Origin: Oscillospiraceae bacterium
GTDB lineage: Bacteria; Bacillota; Clostridia; Oscillospirales; CAG-272
Reading direction: 5' to 3'
NCBI GenBank assembly: GCA_015065135.1
Contig: SVQY01000023.1
Coordinates: 1-34,997 of the forward strand
Length of the DNA: 34,997 nt
The notes under the pieces were generated by a model. That model saw only the letters and a list, made by a program, of their open reading frames with translations, made no database searches and was not told the DNA's origin. Below, one piece after another: positions 17,312 to 25,999 of the stretch. The position numbers and the translations under genes are program-made. The stretch's first letter is position 1, and the number at the start of each line of letters is the position of its first letter.

Positions 17312-17325
17312 TGCTCATATGAGCA
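17312..17325. promoter_or_regulatory. Perfect 14-bp palindrome in the GH127 leader
   Basis: TGCTCATATGAGCA is fully palindromic. It lies about 17-30 nt downstream of the predicted transcription start and just before the ribosome binding site of the GH127 gene. This is a typical roadblock-operator position. Confidence 0.45.
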
Positions 17326-17340
17326 CTGTGCAAAGAATGA

Positions 17341-17365
17341 TTATTATCATTTTAAACGATAATAA
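17341..17365. promoter_or_regulatory. 25-bp near-palindrome overlapping the GH127 -10 box
   Basis: The outer arms TTATTATC (17341-17348) and GATAATAA (17358-17365) are perfectly complementary, and the AT-rich centre adds three more pairs with one mismatch. It covers the -10 box (17349-17354), so a bound protein would block RNA polymerase. Partial resemblance to a Fur-type TGATAAT half-site is noted, but the second half fits poorly. Confidence 0.5.
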
Positions 17366-17377
17366 CAGAAAAGTCAA
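17349..17377 (-). promoter_or_regulatory. Promoter of the GH127-cyclase operon
   Basis: On the minus strand TTGACT (17377-17372), 17 nt, TAAAAT (17354-17349). The start is expected near 17342, leaving a leader of about 45 nt. Confidence 0.85.
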
Positions 17378-17466
17378 CCCTTACAGGACCCGACCGGCAC
17401 CGTGTTCACACTTTCGTCACAAGTAGGCGATATACTGTATTTATCAACCAGTAAAGGAGCTATCAT

Positions 17467-18252
17467 ATGAATCCGGATATCAAAATTCTGCAAGAAAAAA
17501 AGGCGTTTATCTGCGATATGGACGGTGTTATCTACCACGGCAACCGCATTATTCCGCACGTTGCCGAATTCGTGGACTGGCTCCTCGCCAACGACAAGAA
17601 ATTTTTGTTTCTGACCAACAGCTCTGAGCGCTCGCCCCGAGAGCTGAGTATGAAGCTCTCCCGCATGGGCCTTTCGGTCAGCGAGGATCACTTCTACACC
17701 AGTGCCTTGGCTACCGCCTCCTTTCTCGCCTCACAATGCCCCGGTGGCTCGGTGTATGTGATCGGCGAGCCCGGCCTTACCTATGCCCTTTACGAGGCAG
17801 GGCTTTCGATGAACGATGTAAATCCGGACTACGTGGTGTTTGGAGAAACACGCTCACTGAACTACGAAAAGATCGAGAAGGCGGTTAAAATGGTGCAGAA
17901 CGGCGCTAAGCTGATCGGTACCAACTCGGATCTGACCGCACCTGCCGAAAACGGCATTATTCCTGCCTGCCGCGCGCTCATTTCCCCCATTGAGATGACT
18001 ACCGGCAAGAACGCCTATTACGTGGGAAAGCCCAACCCGCTGATGATGCGCCACGCACTCAAAAAGCTGGATTGCTCCCGCCGCGATGCTGCCATTATCG
18101 GAGATCGTATGGATACCGACATCATCGCAGGCATTGAAAGTGAGCTGGACACTGTTCTGGTGCTTTCCGGCGTCAGCACGCCGGAAAATATCGAACGCTT
18201 CCCCTACCGCCCGATGTATATTCTCAAGGATGTCGGCGACATCATCGGTTGA
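17467..18252 (+). CDS. HAD-IIA sugar-phosphate phosphatase (NagD/AraL-like)
   Basis: This is a 261-residue cytoplasmic phosphatase with all four HAD motifs: DMDGV (nucleophile Asp17, acid/base Asp19), TNSS (50-53), Lys188 (GKPNP) and GDRMDTD (Asp213, Asp216). The C2-type cap between motifs II and III marks the NagD/PGP/AraL subfamily, which hydrolyses small sugar or nucleotide phosphates. AAAGGAG (17453-17459) lies 7 nt before the ATG. A -10-like TATACT at 17431-17436 has no good -35 box. It stands alone, divergent from GH127 and convergent with the his operon. Histidinol-phosphate phosphatase is conceivable because the his operon lacks one, but nothing in the sequence shows it. Confidence 0.88.
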   Translation: MNPDIKILQEKKAFICDMDGVIYHGNRIIPHVAEFVDWLLANDKKFLFLTNSSERSPRELSMKLSRMGLSVSEDHFYTSALATASFLASQCPGGSVYVIGEPGLTYALYEAGLSMNDVNPDYVVFGETRSLNYEKIEKAVKMVQNGAKLIGTNSDLTAPAENGIIPACRALISPIEMTTGKNAYYVGKPNPLMMRHALKKLDCSRRDAAIIGDRMDTDIIAGIESELDTVLVLSGVSTPENIERFPYRPMYILKDVGDIIG

Positions 18253-18261
18253 CCCAACGAC

Positions 18262-18293
18262 AAAAAGCGAGAGCTTGCGGCTCTCGCTTTTTT
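18262..18293 (+). terminator. Terminator of the HAD phosphatase gene
   Basis: AAAAAGCGAGAGC (18262-18274), loop TTGCG and GCTCTCGCTTTTT (18280-18292) form a perfect 13-bp stem with an extended T-run, 9 nt after the stop codon. Confidence 0.93.
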
Positions 18294-18525
18294 CTTTGCG
18301 GGAAAATCGGGCAAGGCAAAAAACGGCAAATTTCTCCTTTTTTCAAGAATTCTAAACATTTTTTAATATTTTCCAATTTTAATATGCACTCTTTCCACTT
18401 TCATTTTCCGTTATTTTCAATTTTTGTTCGTCCGTATTCTTCTTTTTTCAACATTTCTCTGTTTTCCCTCTTTTTTTCGTCAAAGCTCCTTCCCTTTACG
18501 CTTTCTTTGTAAAAAAGCAAAAAAT
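18294..18525. other. Gene-free AT-rich, strand-asymmetric spacer
   Basis: About 230 bp between convergent genes. From about 18330 to 18510 the plus strand is almost entirely pyrimidine and A, with many TTTT and CTTT runs, unlike the GC-rich surroundings. Small open frames here lack ribosome binding sites and coding character. I see no RNA gene, repeat or promoter that I can support. Confidence 0.6.
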
Positions 18526-18557
18526 AAAGGCACCGCCCAACATCAGACGGCGCCTTT
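18526..18557 (-). terminator. Terminator of the histidine operon
   Basis: On the minus strand AAAGGCGCCG (18557-18548) pairs with CGGTGCCTTT (18535-18526), 10 bp with one wobble. A T-rich tract (18525-18511) follows. It lies 9 nt past the hisIE stop. The plus-strand reading also ends in GCTTTTTTG, so it may work in both directions. Confidence 0.85.
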
Positions 18558-18566
18558 GCTTTTTTG

Positions 18567-19226
18567 TTACTTGGTCATTTTCTCCTGCTTGACCTTGTGG
18601 TCAATGACGTGACGGGAGGCAAGCTCACGGTGCACATCCTCCAGGGAGATACCCATCTGGATCATCAGCACCATCACGTGGTAGGCAAGATCGGCGATCT
18701 CATAAATAGTCTCCTTCTTGTCGTCTGCCTTACCTGCAATGATGACCTCGGTGCATTCCTCACCGACCTTCTTGAGAATTTTGTCGATACCCTTTTCAAA
18801 AAGATAGGTGGTGTAGGAGCCCTCCTTCTTTTCCACCTTTCTGCCGACCAGCATTTCCATCAGCTGCTCCAGCGAGAACTCATGGCGCTCCTCGCTCTGA
18901 TACACGGGATTCTCAAAGCAGGAGGTTGTACCCAAATGACAAGCGGGGCCCTCGGGCTCTACCATCACGACAAGAGCATCCTTGTCACAGTCAGCGGTGA
19001 TGGAAACGATGTGCTGCACGTTGCCGCTGGTCTCTCCCTTCAGCCACAGCTCCTGACGGGAGCGGCTCCAGAAGCAGGTCAGCTCCTTTTCCATAGAGAT
19101 CTGCAAGCTTTCCTTATTCATGTAGGCAAGGGTCAGCACGCGCTTGGTGATGGCATCCACCACGATGGCAGGGATCAGGCCCTTCTCGTCAAACTTCAAT
19201 TCATCGATATTAATATTGGTCTTCAT
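18567..19226 (-). CDS. hisIE: Bifunctional phosphoribosyl-AMP cyclohydrolase / phosphoribosyl-ATP pyrophosphatase
   Basis: The 219-residue fusion catalyses steps 2 and 3 of histidine synthesis. The HisI domain (residues about 1-105) has [30 protein letters not shown] and CHLGTTSCF, which supply the Mg/Zn ligands. The HisE domain (about 115-219) has [14 protein letters not shown] and [13 protein letters not shown]. The ATG at 19226 is preferred: it has AAGGA about 7 nt upstream and begins [16 protein letters not shown] as in the family. The frame stays open for 18 codons upstream, into the hisF end. It is the last gene of the operon, 16 nt after hisF. Confidence 0.97.
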   Translation of the reverse strand: MKTNINIDELKFDEKGLIPAIVVDAITKRVLTLAYMNKESLQISMEKELTCFWSRSRQELWLKGETSGNVQHIVSITADCDKDALVVMVEPEGPACHLGTTSCFENPVYQSEERHEFSLEQLMEMLVGRKVEKKEGSYTTYLFEKGIDKILKKVGEECTEVIIAGKADDKKETIYEIADLAYHVMVLMIQMGISLEDVHRELASRHVIDHKVKQEKMTK

Positions 19227-19242
19227 AAGCATTTCCTTTCCT

Positions 19243-20007
19243 TCAGCGCAGGATCCGCATCGGGATCCCCTCGCCGGCAAGCTTAGTTTTGAGATCGGAT
19301 ATTTTCACCTCTCCGAAGTGGAAGATGGAGGCTGCAAGACCTGCATCCACTCCGGGCAGGGTTTGAAACAGAGTCGTAAAATGCTCCATACAGCCAGCGC
19401 CACCCGAGGCGATCACGGGAACCGAGACGGCATCACAGACCGCCTGCAGCATCTCCAGATCAAAGCCGTTCTTCACACCGTCGGTGTCGATGGAGTTGAC
19501 TACGATCTCGCCGGCGCCGTCTTCAACGCAACGCTTGATCCAGGAGATCGCCTCCATACCGGTGTTCTCACGGCCGCCCTTGGCAAACACACGGAACACG
19601 CCGTCCACACGCTTCACGTCAACGGAAAGCACCACGCATTGATCACCGTAGCGTTTTGCCGCCGAGCAGATCAGGGAGGGATTGCGGATCGCGCCCGAAT
19701 TGACACTGACCTTATCCGCGCCGCATTTGAGCACGCGGTCAAAGTCCTCCAACGTATTGATGCCGCCGCCGACCGTCAGCGGAATGAAGATGGTAGAAGC
19801 CACCTCTCGCAGGATGTCGGTAAAGAGAGCGCGCCCCTCCACCGATGCGGTAATATCATAAAATACCAGTTCATCCGCGCCGTTCTCGCTATAGTAGCGC
19901 GCCAGCTCCACGGGTGAGGAAACGTCGTTCAGGCCTTCGAAATTCACGCCCTTGACCACACGGCCATTCTTCACGTCCAGACACGGGATAATTCGTTTTG
20001 TAATCAT
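19243..20007 (-). CDS. hisF: Imidazole glycerol phosphate synthase cyclase subunit
   Basis: HisF (254 residues, TIM barrel) takes ammonia from HisH and closes the imidazole ring, giving imidazole glycerol phosphate and AICAR. The catalytic Asp11 (IIPCLDV) and Asp130 (LSVDVKR) and the phosphate loops TVGGGI and ASGGAG are present. The start codon overlaps the hisA stop by 4 nt (ATGA), so translation is coupled. It works as a heterodimer with the HisH encoded two genes upstream. Confidence 0.98.
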   Translation of the reverse strand: MITKRIIPCLDVKNGRVVKGVNFEGLNDVSSPVELARYYSENGADELVFYDITASVEGRALFTDILREVASTIFIPLTVGGGINTLEDFDRVLKCGADKVSVNSGAIRNPSLICSAAKRYGDQCVVLSVDVKRVDGVFRVFAKGGRENTGMEAISWIKRCVEDGAGEIVVNSIDTDGVKNGFDLEMLQAVCDAVSVPVIASGGAGCMEHFTTLFQTLPGVDAGLAASIFHFGEVKISDLKTKLAGEGIPMRILR

Positions 20008-20738
20008 TTTTTCACCCCGTTTCGTTTTTTTGCGTACAAAACCGCTTCCTTCAGATCAATGGCACCTGTATAATACGCCTTGCCGATGATGGCACCGTAG
20101 ATATCCAACGCCGCCAGCCTTTGCACATCATCCATGGAAGAAACGCCGCCCGAGGCGATGATCTGCACACCAAAGCGCTTGGCCATCTCACGGTAAAGCT
20201 CATGATTGGCGCCCTTCATGGCACCGTCCTTGGAAATGTCGGTGCAGATGATGGTCTTCACGCCGAGCGCTTCCATTTTTGCGCAGAATTCCATCGCATC
20301 GTATTCAGATTTTTCGACCCATCCCTTGATGGCAACGTAGCCATCCTTGATGTCCACGCCAACGGCGATCTTGTCGCCGTGCTTGGCAAGAGCCGCCTTC
20401 AGGAAATCTTCATCCTTCACGGCAGCGGTGCCGAGAATGACACGGCTGACACCTGCTGCAAGATAGCGGTCCACGACCTCCATACTGCGGATGCCGCCGC
20501 CCACCTCTACAAACAGTCCCGAACGGCGGGCAATGGCCGACACGGTATCGATATTCGGCGTCTCACCGCTTTTGGCCCCCTCCAGATCCACCACGTGGAT
20601 GTGATCGGCGCCTGCCGCCACAAAATCCATAGCGACCGCGACGGGATCCTCATTGTAAACCGTCATCTGCGCATAGTCGCCCTTGAAAAGGCGGACGGCT
20701 TTGCCCTCAAACAGATCGATTGCAGGAAAAATTAACAC
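20004..20738 (-). CDS. hisA: ProFAR isomerase
   Basis: HisA (244 residues) opens the ribose of 5'-ProFAR in an Amadori rearrangement. The residues Asp8 (FPAIDLF) and Asp129 (VGVDIKDG) and the phosphate-binding VGGGIR and ASGGV motifs fit the family. The start is a GTG at 20738: no ATG precedes the conserved LIFPAIDL, and AGGAGG lies 7 nt upstream of the GTG. The hisH stop is 2 nt before it. The unusual start codon could lower translation relative to its neighbours, offset by coupling. Confidence 0.97.
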   Translation of the reverse strand: MLIFPAIDLFEGKAVRLFKGDYAQMTVYNEDPVAVAMDFVAAGADHIHVVDLEGAKSGETPNIDTVSAIARRSGLFVEVGGGIRSMEVVDRYLAAGVSRVILGTAAVKDEDFLKAALAKHGDKIAVGVDIKDGYVAIKGWVEKSEYDAMEFCAKMEALGVKTIICTDISKDGAMKGANHELYREMAKRFGVQIIASGGVSSMDDVQRLAALDIYGAIIGKAYYTGAIDLKEAVLYAKKRNGVKK

Positions 20739-20740
20739 CG

Positions 20741-21358
20741 TTACGCCTCCTTTTCACAAAACGCGCGCAGGATATTCATGCCGACCTCGCCGCTCTTTTC
20801 CGGATGGAATTGGCAGCCGTACACGTTATCATGCGCCACGGCAGCGGTCAGCTCCGCGCCGTATTCGGCGGTGGCGATCACAGACTCGGCGCATTTTGCG
20901 CCGTAGAAGGAATGCACGAAATAAACGAAGTCACCCTCCTCGATATAACGGAACAGGGGGCTTTTTTTGCCGCCGAAATGCAGGGCATTCCAGCCGATGT
21001 GGGGGATCTTCAGCTCCGCGGGGATCACCTCCGCAATGGGGCGTACCTCACCGGGGATCAGGCCGAGCCCCGCATGCTCGCCATATTCCAGACTCTTATC
21101 AAAAAGCAGCTGCATGCCAAGGCAGATGCCAAGCAGAGGCTTGCCCGCCTTTGCCTCCGCAACCACCACGTCGGCAAGGCCGGAATCGCGCAGCTTTTTC
21201 GCCGCATCGCCAAAGGCGCCCACGCCGGGCAGCACGATCCGATCGGCGGCGTGCAACACGGCAGGATCCGAGGTCACCACCGTTTCCACACCTATAGAGA
21301 GAAAGGAGGAGCGCAAGGAAAACAGATTTCCCACACCGTAATCCACAATGGCAACCAT
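20741..21358 (-). CDS. hisH: Imidazole glycerol phosphate synthase glutaminase subunit
   Basis: HisH (205 residues) is a class I glutamine amidotransferase that feeds ammonia to HisF. The triad is visible: Cys79 (GICLGMQ), His185 and Glu187 (QFHPEKS). The ATG at 21358 is chosen: it shares one base with the hisB stop (TGATG), and AAAGGAG lies 7 nt upstream. A TTG one codon earlier is less likely. hisA follows after 2 nt. Confidence 0.97.
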   Translation of the reverse strand: MVAIVDYGVGNLFSLRSSFLSIGVETVVTSDPAVLHAADRIVLPGVGAFGDAAKKLRDSGLADVVVAEAKAGKPLLGICLGMQLLFDKSLEYGEHAGLGLIPGEVRPIAEVIPAELKIPHIGWNALHFGGKKSPLFRYIEEGDFVYFVHSFYGAKCAESVIATAEYGAELTAAVAHDNVYGCQFHPEKSGEVGMNILRAFCEKEA

Positions 21359-21945
21359 CAAAGAACTCCTTTCGTTGAGGGGATCTCGTTGGCAAATTCG
21401 GGATCCACCTTCACGGCGGCGCGCAAAGCGCGACCAAAGGCCTTGAAGGCGCCCTCGATGATGTGGTGCGTGTTATGTCCCGCAAGCTGTACGAAATGCA
21501 CCGTAGCCGATGCGTTACGCACAAAGGCAAGGAAAAACTCCTCCACAAGCTCGGTATCAAAGCTGCCGACCTTGCGGGAGGGCAGCTGCAGCTCTCCGTA
21601 CAATCCGCAGCGACCGGACAGATCCAGCGCGCACATAACAAGCGCTTCATCCATCGGCAGGGTCACGGTGCCGTAACGGGTAATGCCCTTTTTGTCTCCG
21701 AGCGCCTTGGCAACAGCCTGACCGAGGGCGATGCCCACATCCTCTACGGTGTGGTGATCGTCCACCTGGGTGTCACCCTTGCAGGTAACGGTCAGATCAA
21801 GCTTGCCGTGACCGGCAAGCAGGGTCAGCATATGATCCAAAAATCCGCAACCGGTATCGATTTTTGCGACACCCTTGCCGTCCAGATCCAGCCGCAGCAG
21901 GATCTTGGTCTCAGCGGTATCTCTTCTGATCTCCGCAGTTCTCAT
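21358..21945 (-). CDS. hisB: Imidazoleglycerol-phosphate dehydratase
   Basis: This 195-residue monofunctional HisB is a Mn2+ enzyme that dehydrates IGP to imidazole acetol phosphate. The metal motifs DHHTVED and GHNTHHIIE are intact, and GCGFLDHML near residue 35 is typical. It has no fused histidinol-phosphatase domain, unlike the enterobacterial protein. The ATG overlaps the hisC stop by 4 nt. Confidence 0.98.
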   Translation of the reverse strand: MRTAEIRRDTAETKILLRLDLDGKGVAKIDTGCGFLDHMLTLLAGHGKLDLTVTCKGDTQVDDHHTVEDVGIALGQAVAKALGDKKGITRYGTVTLPMDEALVMCALDLSGRCGLYGELQLPSRKVGSFDTELVEEFFLAFVRNASATVHFVQLAGHNTHHIIEGAFKAFGRALRAAVKVDPEFANEIPSTKGVL

Positions 21946-23006
21946 CTGTTCTCCTCCAGTATCTGCCGCACGGCATCCACCAACGCTTGCATCTGCTCGC
22001 GAGTGCCGACGGTGATGCGGTTATATTCTCTGATGCGCGGCTTCTCAAAATGGCGCACCAAAATACCTCTTTCCTTCAGCTTGGCGTACAGCTCGCCGCC
22101 GTCAAGCACAGGATGCTTTGCAAAAATAAAGTTTGCCTTGCTGTCGGTCATTTCAAAGTCAAGTTTCTTCAGCTCTGCCATGGCAAATGCGCGGTTTTCG
22201 CATACCGTTTGGCAGTTTTTCTGCGTATACGCCTCATCGCAAAGCACGCCGTAGCCGGCCGCCAGCGTCATGGAATTGACGTTGTAGGGGTTGGTGGAAT
22301 AGCGGATCGTATGCAAGTCGGCGATCAGCGCCTTGGAGCCGATACCAAATCCAAGACGGGCACCTGCCAGCGAGCGAGATTTGGAAAAGGTCTGGGTGAC
22401 CAGCAGATTGTCATACTTGCGCGTAAGCGGCACACAGCTCTCGCCGCCGAAATCCACATACGCCTCGTCGATGACCACCACGTTATCGGGATTGCTTTGC
22501 AGAATGCGCTCCACATCCGCGGGCGAGATCGTCATGCCCGTGGGGGCATTGGGATTGGCAATGAAGATGGTCTTATGAATGCCGATGTAATCCTCTACGC
22601 CCACAGAAAAATCCTCGCGCAGCGGGATCTTTTCATAAGGAATGTTATGCAGCTCGGCAAACACCTCATAAAAGCCATAGGTGATATCCGGGAAGACAGC
22701 AGGATGACGTTTGTCGCAAAACGCCATAAAGGCAAAATTCAGCACCTCGTCCGAGCCGTTGACCAAAATGACCTCATCCGGTGAAATCTCATACCGTTCT
22801 GCCACTTTTTCAGTAAGTCGCTTGCAGGTGGGATCCGAATAAAGCTGCAAATTTTCCGCAGCCTCGGCCGCTGCGGCGATCGCCTTTGCCGATGGCTGAA
22901 AGGGCGACTCGTTGGTATTAAGCTTGATAAATTTTCGTTCACGGGGCTGCTCGCCCGGCGTGTACGGGGTGAGAGATGCGAATTTTTCGCTGAAAAAGCG
23001 GCTCAT
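21942..23006 (-). CDS. hisC: Histidinol-phosphate aminotransferase
   Basis: HisC (354 residues) is a fold-type I PLP enzyme that transaminates imidazole acetol phosphate with glutamate. It shows the N-terminal LNTNESPF, NPNAPTG (151-157), the DEAYVDF strand and the PLP lysine Lys209 in TFSKSRSLAGARLGF. The ATG overlaps the hisD stop by 4 nt. Operon context makes the histidine role clear, although HisC-type enzymes can also act on aromatic substrates. Confidence 0.97.
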   Translation of the reverse strand: MSRFFSEKFASLTPYTPGEQPRERKFIKLNTNESPFQPSAKAIAAAAEAAENLQLYSDPTCKRLTEKVAERYEISPDEVILVNGSDEVLNFAFMAFCDKRHPAVFPDITYGFYEVFAELHNIPYEKIPLREDFSVGVEDYIGIHKTIFIANPNAPTGMTISPADVERILQSNPDNVVVIDEAYVDFGGESCVPLTRKYDNLLVTQTFSKSRSLAGARLGFGIGSKALIADLHTIRYSTNPYNVNSMTLAAGYGVLCDEAYTQKNCQTVCENRAFAMAELKKLDFEMTDSKANFIFAKHPVLDGGELYAKLKERGILVRHFEKPRIREYNRITVGTREQMQALVDAVRQILEENR

Positions 23007-24286
23007 TGCTCCTCCTCCTCGAAGCGGACCACAGCGCTTCTCGCATGGGCGGTAAGTCCCTCCTTGCGCGCAAAATACGCCACATCCTCCGCAACACGCG
23101 CAAGCGCGTCACGGGTGAAATAGGTGTACTGGGTCTTCTTTACAAAATCATCTACAGACAAGGGGCTGGAGAACTTGGCGGTGCCGCTGGTGGGCAGGGT
23201 GTGATTGGGGCCTGCCAGGTAGTCGCCCAACGCCTCGGGACAATTCTTACCCATAAAGATGGAGCCTGCATGACGGATCTTGTCCAGATAGTCAAAGGGG
23301 TTATCCACACAAAGCTCCAGATGCTCGGGGGCGATCTCGTTGGTGATCTCAATGCCCTTTTGCAGGTCGGGGGCCACAATGATCTTGCCGTTGTTGTCGA
23401 TGGACGCGCGGGCGATCTCCTCCCGCTCCAGGAGGGGCAGCTGGTGCTCGATCTCTACCTGCACCTGCCCTGCCAGCTCTGCGGAATCGGTGACCAGCAC
23501 GGCGCTTGCCAGCTTGTCGTGCTCTGCCTGAGAAAGCAGATCCGCCGCCACGTGTCGGGGATTGGCGGTACCGTCAGCCAGAACAAGGATCTCGCTGGGA
23601 CCTGCGATCATATCAATGGAAACGGTGCCGAACACCTGCTTTTTGGCCTCTGCCACAAAGGCGTTGCCGGGACCCACGATCTTATCCACCTTGGGCACGC
23701 TTTCGGTACCGTAGGCAAGGGCTGCGATCGCTTGGGCGCCGCCCAGCTTGAAGATCTGATCCACTCCTGCGATCTTGGCGGCAGCCAGAATAACTGCGGG
23801 GATCTTGCCGTCCTTGCCGGGAGGCGATACCATTACCACCTGCGGCACACCCGCGATCTTGGCAGGGATCGCATCCATGAGCACTGTGGAGGGATAGGCC
23901 GCGGTGCCGCCGGGCACGTAAAGCCCGGCACGATCCACGGGGATCACCTTCTGCCCCATCACGATGCCATCCTGCTCGTTCAGAATAAAGCTGTTGCGCT
24001 TCTGTTTTTCGTGAAAGCGACGGATATTCTCTGCCGCCAAGCGCAGAATGCGCAGGAAATCCTCGGGGACCTCGGCAAAGGCCGCCTCGATCTCCTCGGG
24101 GCTGACAGACAGCGCATCCAGCTTGACCTTATCAAATTTTTCGCAATATTCATACAGAGCCTTGTCGCCGTTTTTACGCACGTTTGCAATGATGTCGGCG
24201 ACGATCTCCTCTACATTAACGGTGGGGGTAACACGGGCAAAAATATCGTTATTTGCCACCTCGCCGTATTTCAGGATCTTAATCAT
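23003..24286 (-). CDS. hisD: Histidinol dehydrogenase
   Basis: HisD (427 residues) is a Zn2+ and NAD+ enzyme that carries out the last two oxidations to histidine. Visible are VPGGTAAYPSTVLM, KIVGPGN, the signature IDMIAGPSEILVLAD, AADLLSQAEHD, and the C-terminal NHTLPTSG and ARSAVVRFEE. Length is standard. The ATG overlaps the hisG stop by 4 nt. Confidence 0.98.
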   Translation of the reverse strand: MIKILKYGEVANNDIFARVTPTVNVEEIVADIIANVRKNGDKALYEYCEKFDKVKLDALSVSPEEIEAAFAEVPEDFLRILRLAAENIRRFHEKQKRNSFILNEQDGIVMGQKVIPVDRAGLYVPGGTAAYPSTVLMDAIPAKIAGVPQVVMVSPPGKDGKIPAVILAAAKIAGVDQIFKLGGAQAIAALAYGTESVPKVDKIVGPGNAFVAEAKKQVFGTVSIDMIAGPSEILVLADGTANPRHVAADLLSQAEHDKLASAVLVTDSAELAGQVQVEIEHQLPLLEREEIARASIDNNGKIIVAPDLQKGIEITNEIAPEHLELCVDNPFDYLDKIRHAGSIFMGKNCPEALGDYLAGPNHTLPTSGTAKFSSPLSVDDFVKKTQYTYFTRDALARVAEDVAYFARKEGLTAHARSAVVRFEEEEQ

Positions 24287-24912
24287 TTCTGCTCCTTTGC
24301 CATCCTTGCAAGGCTCTGCAAAATGGCCTCAATGGGTTCGCTTTTGAATTTATAGCTTGCTTTGTTGGCGATCAGTCTCGCGCTGATCGGCACGATGGTC
24401 TCAAAGACCGACAGGTTATTTTCCTTCAGAGTAGTACCCGTCTCCACGATATCCACGATCACATCGGAAAGCCCCAGAATAGGTGCGATCTCGATCGAAC
24501 CGTTCAGGTGGATGATATCGATATCACGCCCCTTGGAGGCATAATAATTGCGGGCGATATTGGAAAACTTAGTCGCCACACGTAACGTCTTTTGGGGATC
24601 GTCACGGAAATCGTTCTTGGCGGCCACAGCCATACGGCACTTGCCGATGTCCAGATCAAACAGCTCATAGATATCCGGCTCGTACTCCAGCAAAATATCC
24701 TTGCCCGCCACGCCGATATCGGCAGCACCGCGCTCCACATAAATGGCGACGTCAGAGGGCTTGACCCAGAAATACCGAACGCCGATCTCCTCATTTTCAA
24801 AGATCAGCTTGCGATTCTGCTCCTTGATAGAGGGGCACTCAAAGCCTGCCGCCTCAAACATCGCATAAACCTTTTCACCAAGGCGGCCCTTGGGTAGTGC
24901 AACATTCAACAT
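24283..24912 (-). CDS. hisG: ATP phosphoribosyltransferase, short form
   Basis: HisG catalyses the first committed step, joining ATP and PRPP. At 209 residues it is the short form, without the C-terminal ACT-like regulatory domain, so it needs HisZ for activity and feedback inhibition. ALPKGRLG, AADIGVAGKD and the PRPP loop DIVETGTTLKEN are visible. The ATG at 24912 gives the family-typical start MLNVALPKGRL, with AGGAGG about 11 nt upstream. An ATG at 24921 would lie only 2 nt from that site and would overlap hisZ. The gap to hisZ is 1 nt. Confidence 0.96.
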   Translation of the reverse strand: MLNVALPKGRLGEKVYAMFEAAGFECPSIKEQNRKLIFENEEIGVRYFWVKPSDVAIYVERGAADIGVAGKDILLEYEPDIYELFDLDIGKCRMAVAAKNDFRDDPQKTLRVATKFSNIARNYYASKGRDIDIIHLNGSIEIAPILGLSDVIVDIVETGTTLKENNLSVFETIVPISARLIANKASYKFKSEPIEAILQSLARMAKEQK

Positions 24913-24913
24913 A

Positions 24914-25999
24914 TCACGCATTCCCTCCTGCCGTCAGCTTTACAAGACGCTTATAGCGCAATGTGCCCGCATCACTCTTGCAGACCATCACACTCTCGCC
25001 GCCCTCCTCGATGCTCTTTGCAGCTGCCAAGAGCTGCTCCAGCGCTACGCTTTGCTCGTAGAGCAAAAGCACGTCAACGTCATAGGTGCGGTCACTTTCA
25101 TACAAGCGCTCCAGCAGATCCAGATACACGGCAAAGCCGATGGCACCCGATCGCTTACCCATCTTATTCATCAGCTTGTCATATTGGCCGCCGGAAAGCA
25201 CACCGGCAGGCACCCCATTGACAAAGCCCTTGAACACGATGCCGTTGTAATAGTTCATATCGTCGATCACGGAAAAATCAATACGGATCTTATCGCCGTA
25301 GCCGACAACACGCAGCGCCTCAACGATATGGGCGAAGCGCTCCACGATCGCGAGCGCCCCACTGCCCACAAGCAGCTCACGCAGCTCGCCGATCACGCGC
25401 TGCGGCGCTCCCTGCAGCGTGACCAGACGGCACAGCGTCTCTGCATTTTCGCAAAGTGCGCGGATGCCGTGCAGATTCTTTTCGCCCACCGCCTGTAAAA
25501 GTGCGGCACGGGTCTCCTCGCTGACACCCATCTCGTCGATCACGGCAGAGACCACATCAAGCTGAGAGATATCCAACACGAAGTCGTCGGAAATGCGGGC
25601 CAGACTCTCGGCTGCCAGCATCAGCACCTCGGTAACGGCATAATCGTCAATATCGCCGATGCACTCCAGACCCGTTTGCATAATTTCGCGATAAGCGCGG
25701 CTGCTACCCGAGATACGGTAGACATTTTCGTCATAATAGACCTTATGCAGTCCCTCCTCGTCCTTGGTGTTCTTGACGATGGAAAGGGTCACGTCCGGCT
25801 TTAATGCCATCAGCTTGCCATTTGTATCGGTAAAGGTTATGACATTATCCGAAACAAGGAAATCCTTGTTTCGGGCATAGAGGTCATACTCCTCAAATTT
25901 GCTCATTTTATATTGGTGGTAGCCATAGGTGCGGTAAAGATCACGCAGCCGCAGCGCTACACGCTCATCGTTTTTGAGAACGCGCTCATTGATATTCAT
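24914..25999 (-). CDS. hisZ: ATP phosphoribosyltransferase regulatory subunit
   Basis: HisZ (361 residues) is a catalytically dead histidyl-tRNA-synthetase paralogue that forms a hetero-octamer with short HisG. It has class II synthetase features such as LKPDVT, VYYDENVYR, QTGLECIG, YYNGIVFKGF and LSGGQYDKLM, and lacks an anticodon-binding domain. The ATG at 25999 is chosen because it overlaps the yerC stop by 4 nt, has AGGAG about 7 nt upstream, and starts MNINERVLK. The frame is open for 23 codons more upstream but those overlap yerC. Confidence 0.95.
   Translation of the reverse strand: MNINERVLKNDERVALRLRDLYRTYGYHQYKMSKFEEYDLYARNKDFLVSDNVITFTDTNGKLMALKPDVTLSIVKNTKDEEGLHKVYYDENVYRISGSSRAYREIMQTGLECIGDIDDYAVTEVLMLAAESLARISDDFVLDISQLDVVSAVIDEMGVSEETRAALLQAVGEKNLHGIRALCENAETLCRLVTLQGAPQRVIGELRELLVGSGALAIVERFAHIVEALRVVGYGDKIRIDFSVIDDMNYYNGIVFKGFVNGVPAGVLSGGQYDKLMNKMGKRSGAIGFAVYLDLLERLYESDRTYDVDVLLLYEQSVALEQLLAAAKSIEEGGESVMVCKSDAGTLRYKRLVKLTAGGNA

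Noticed and set aside
17331-17365. Fur box at the GH127 promoter
   Set aside because: Only one TGATAAT half matches; the second half-site has about four of seven bases, and the genes have no iron link.
18424-18612. 62-codon open frame in the AT-rich spacer
   Set aside because: No ribosome binding site, composition-driven translation, and it runs through the his terminator into hisIE antisense.
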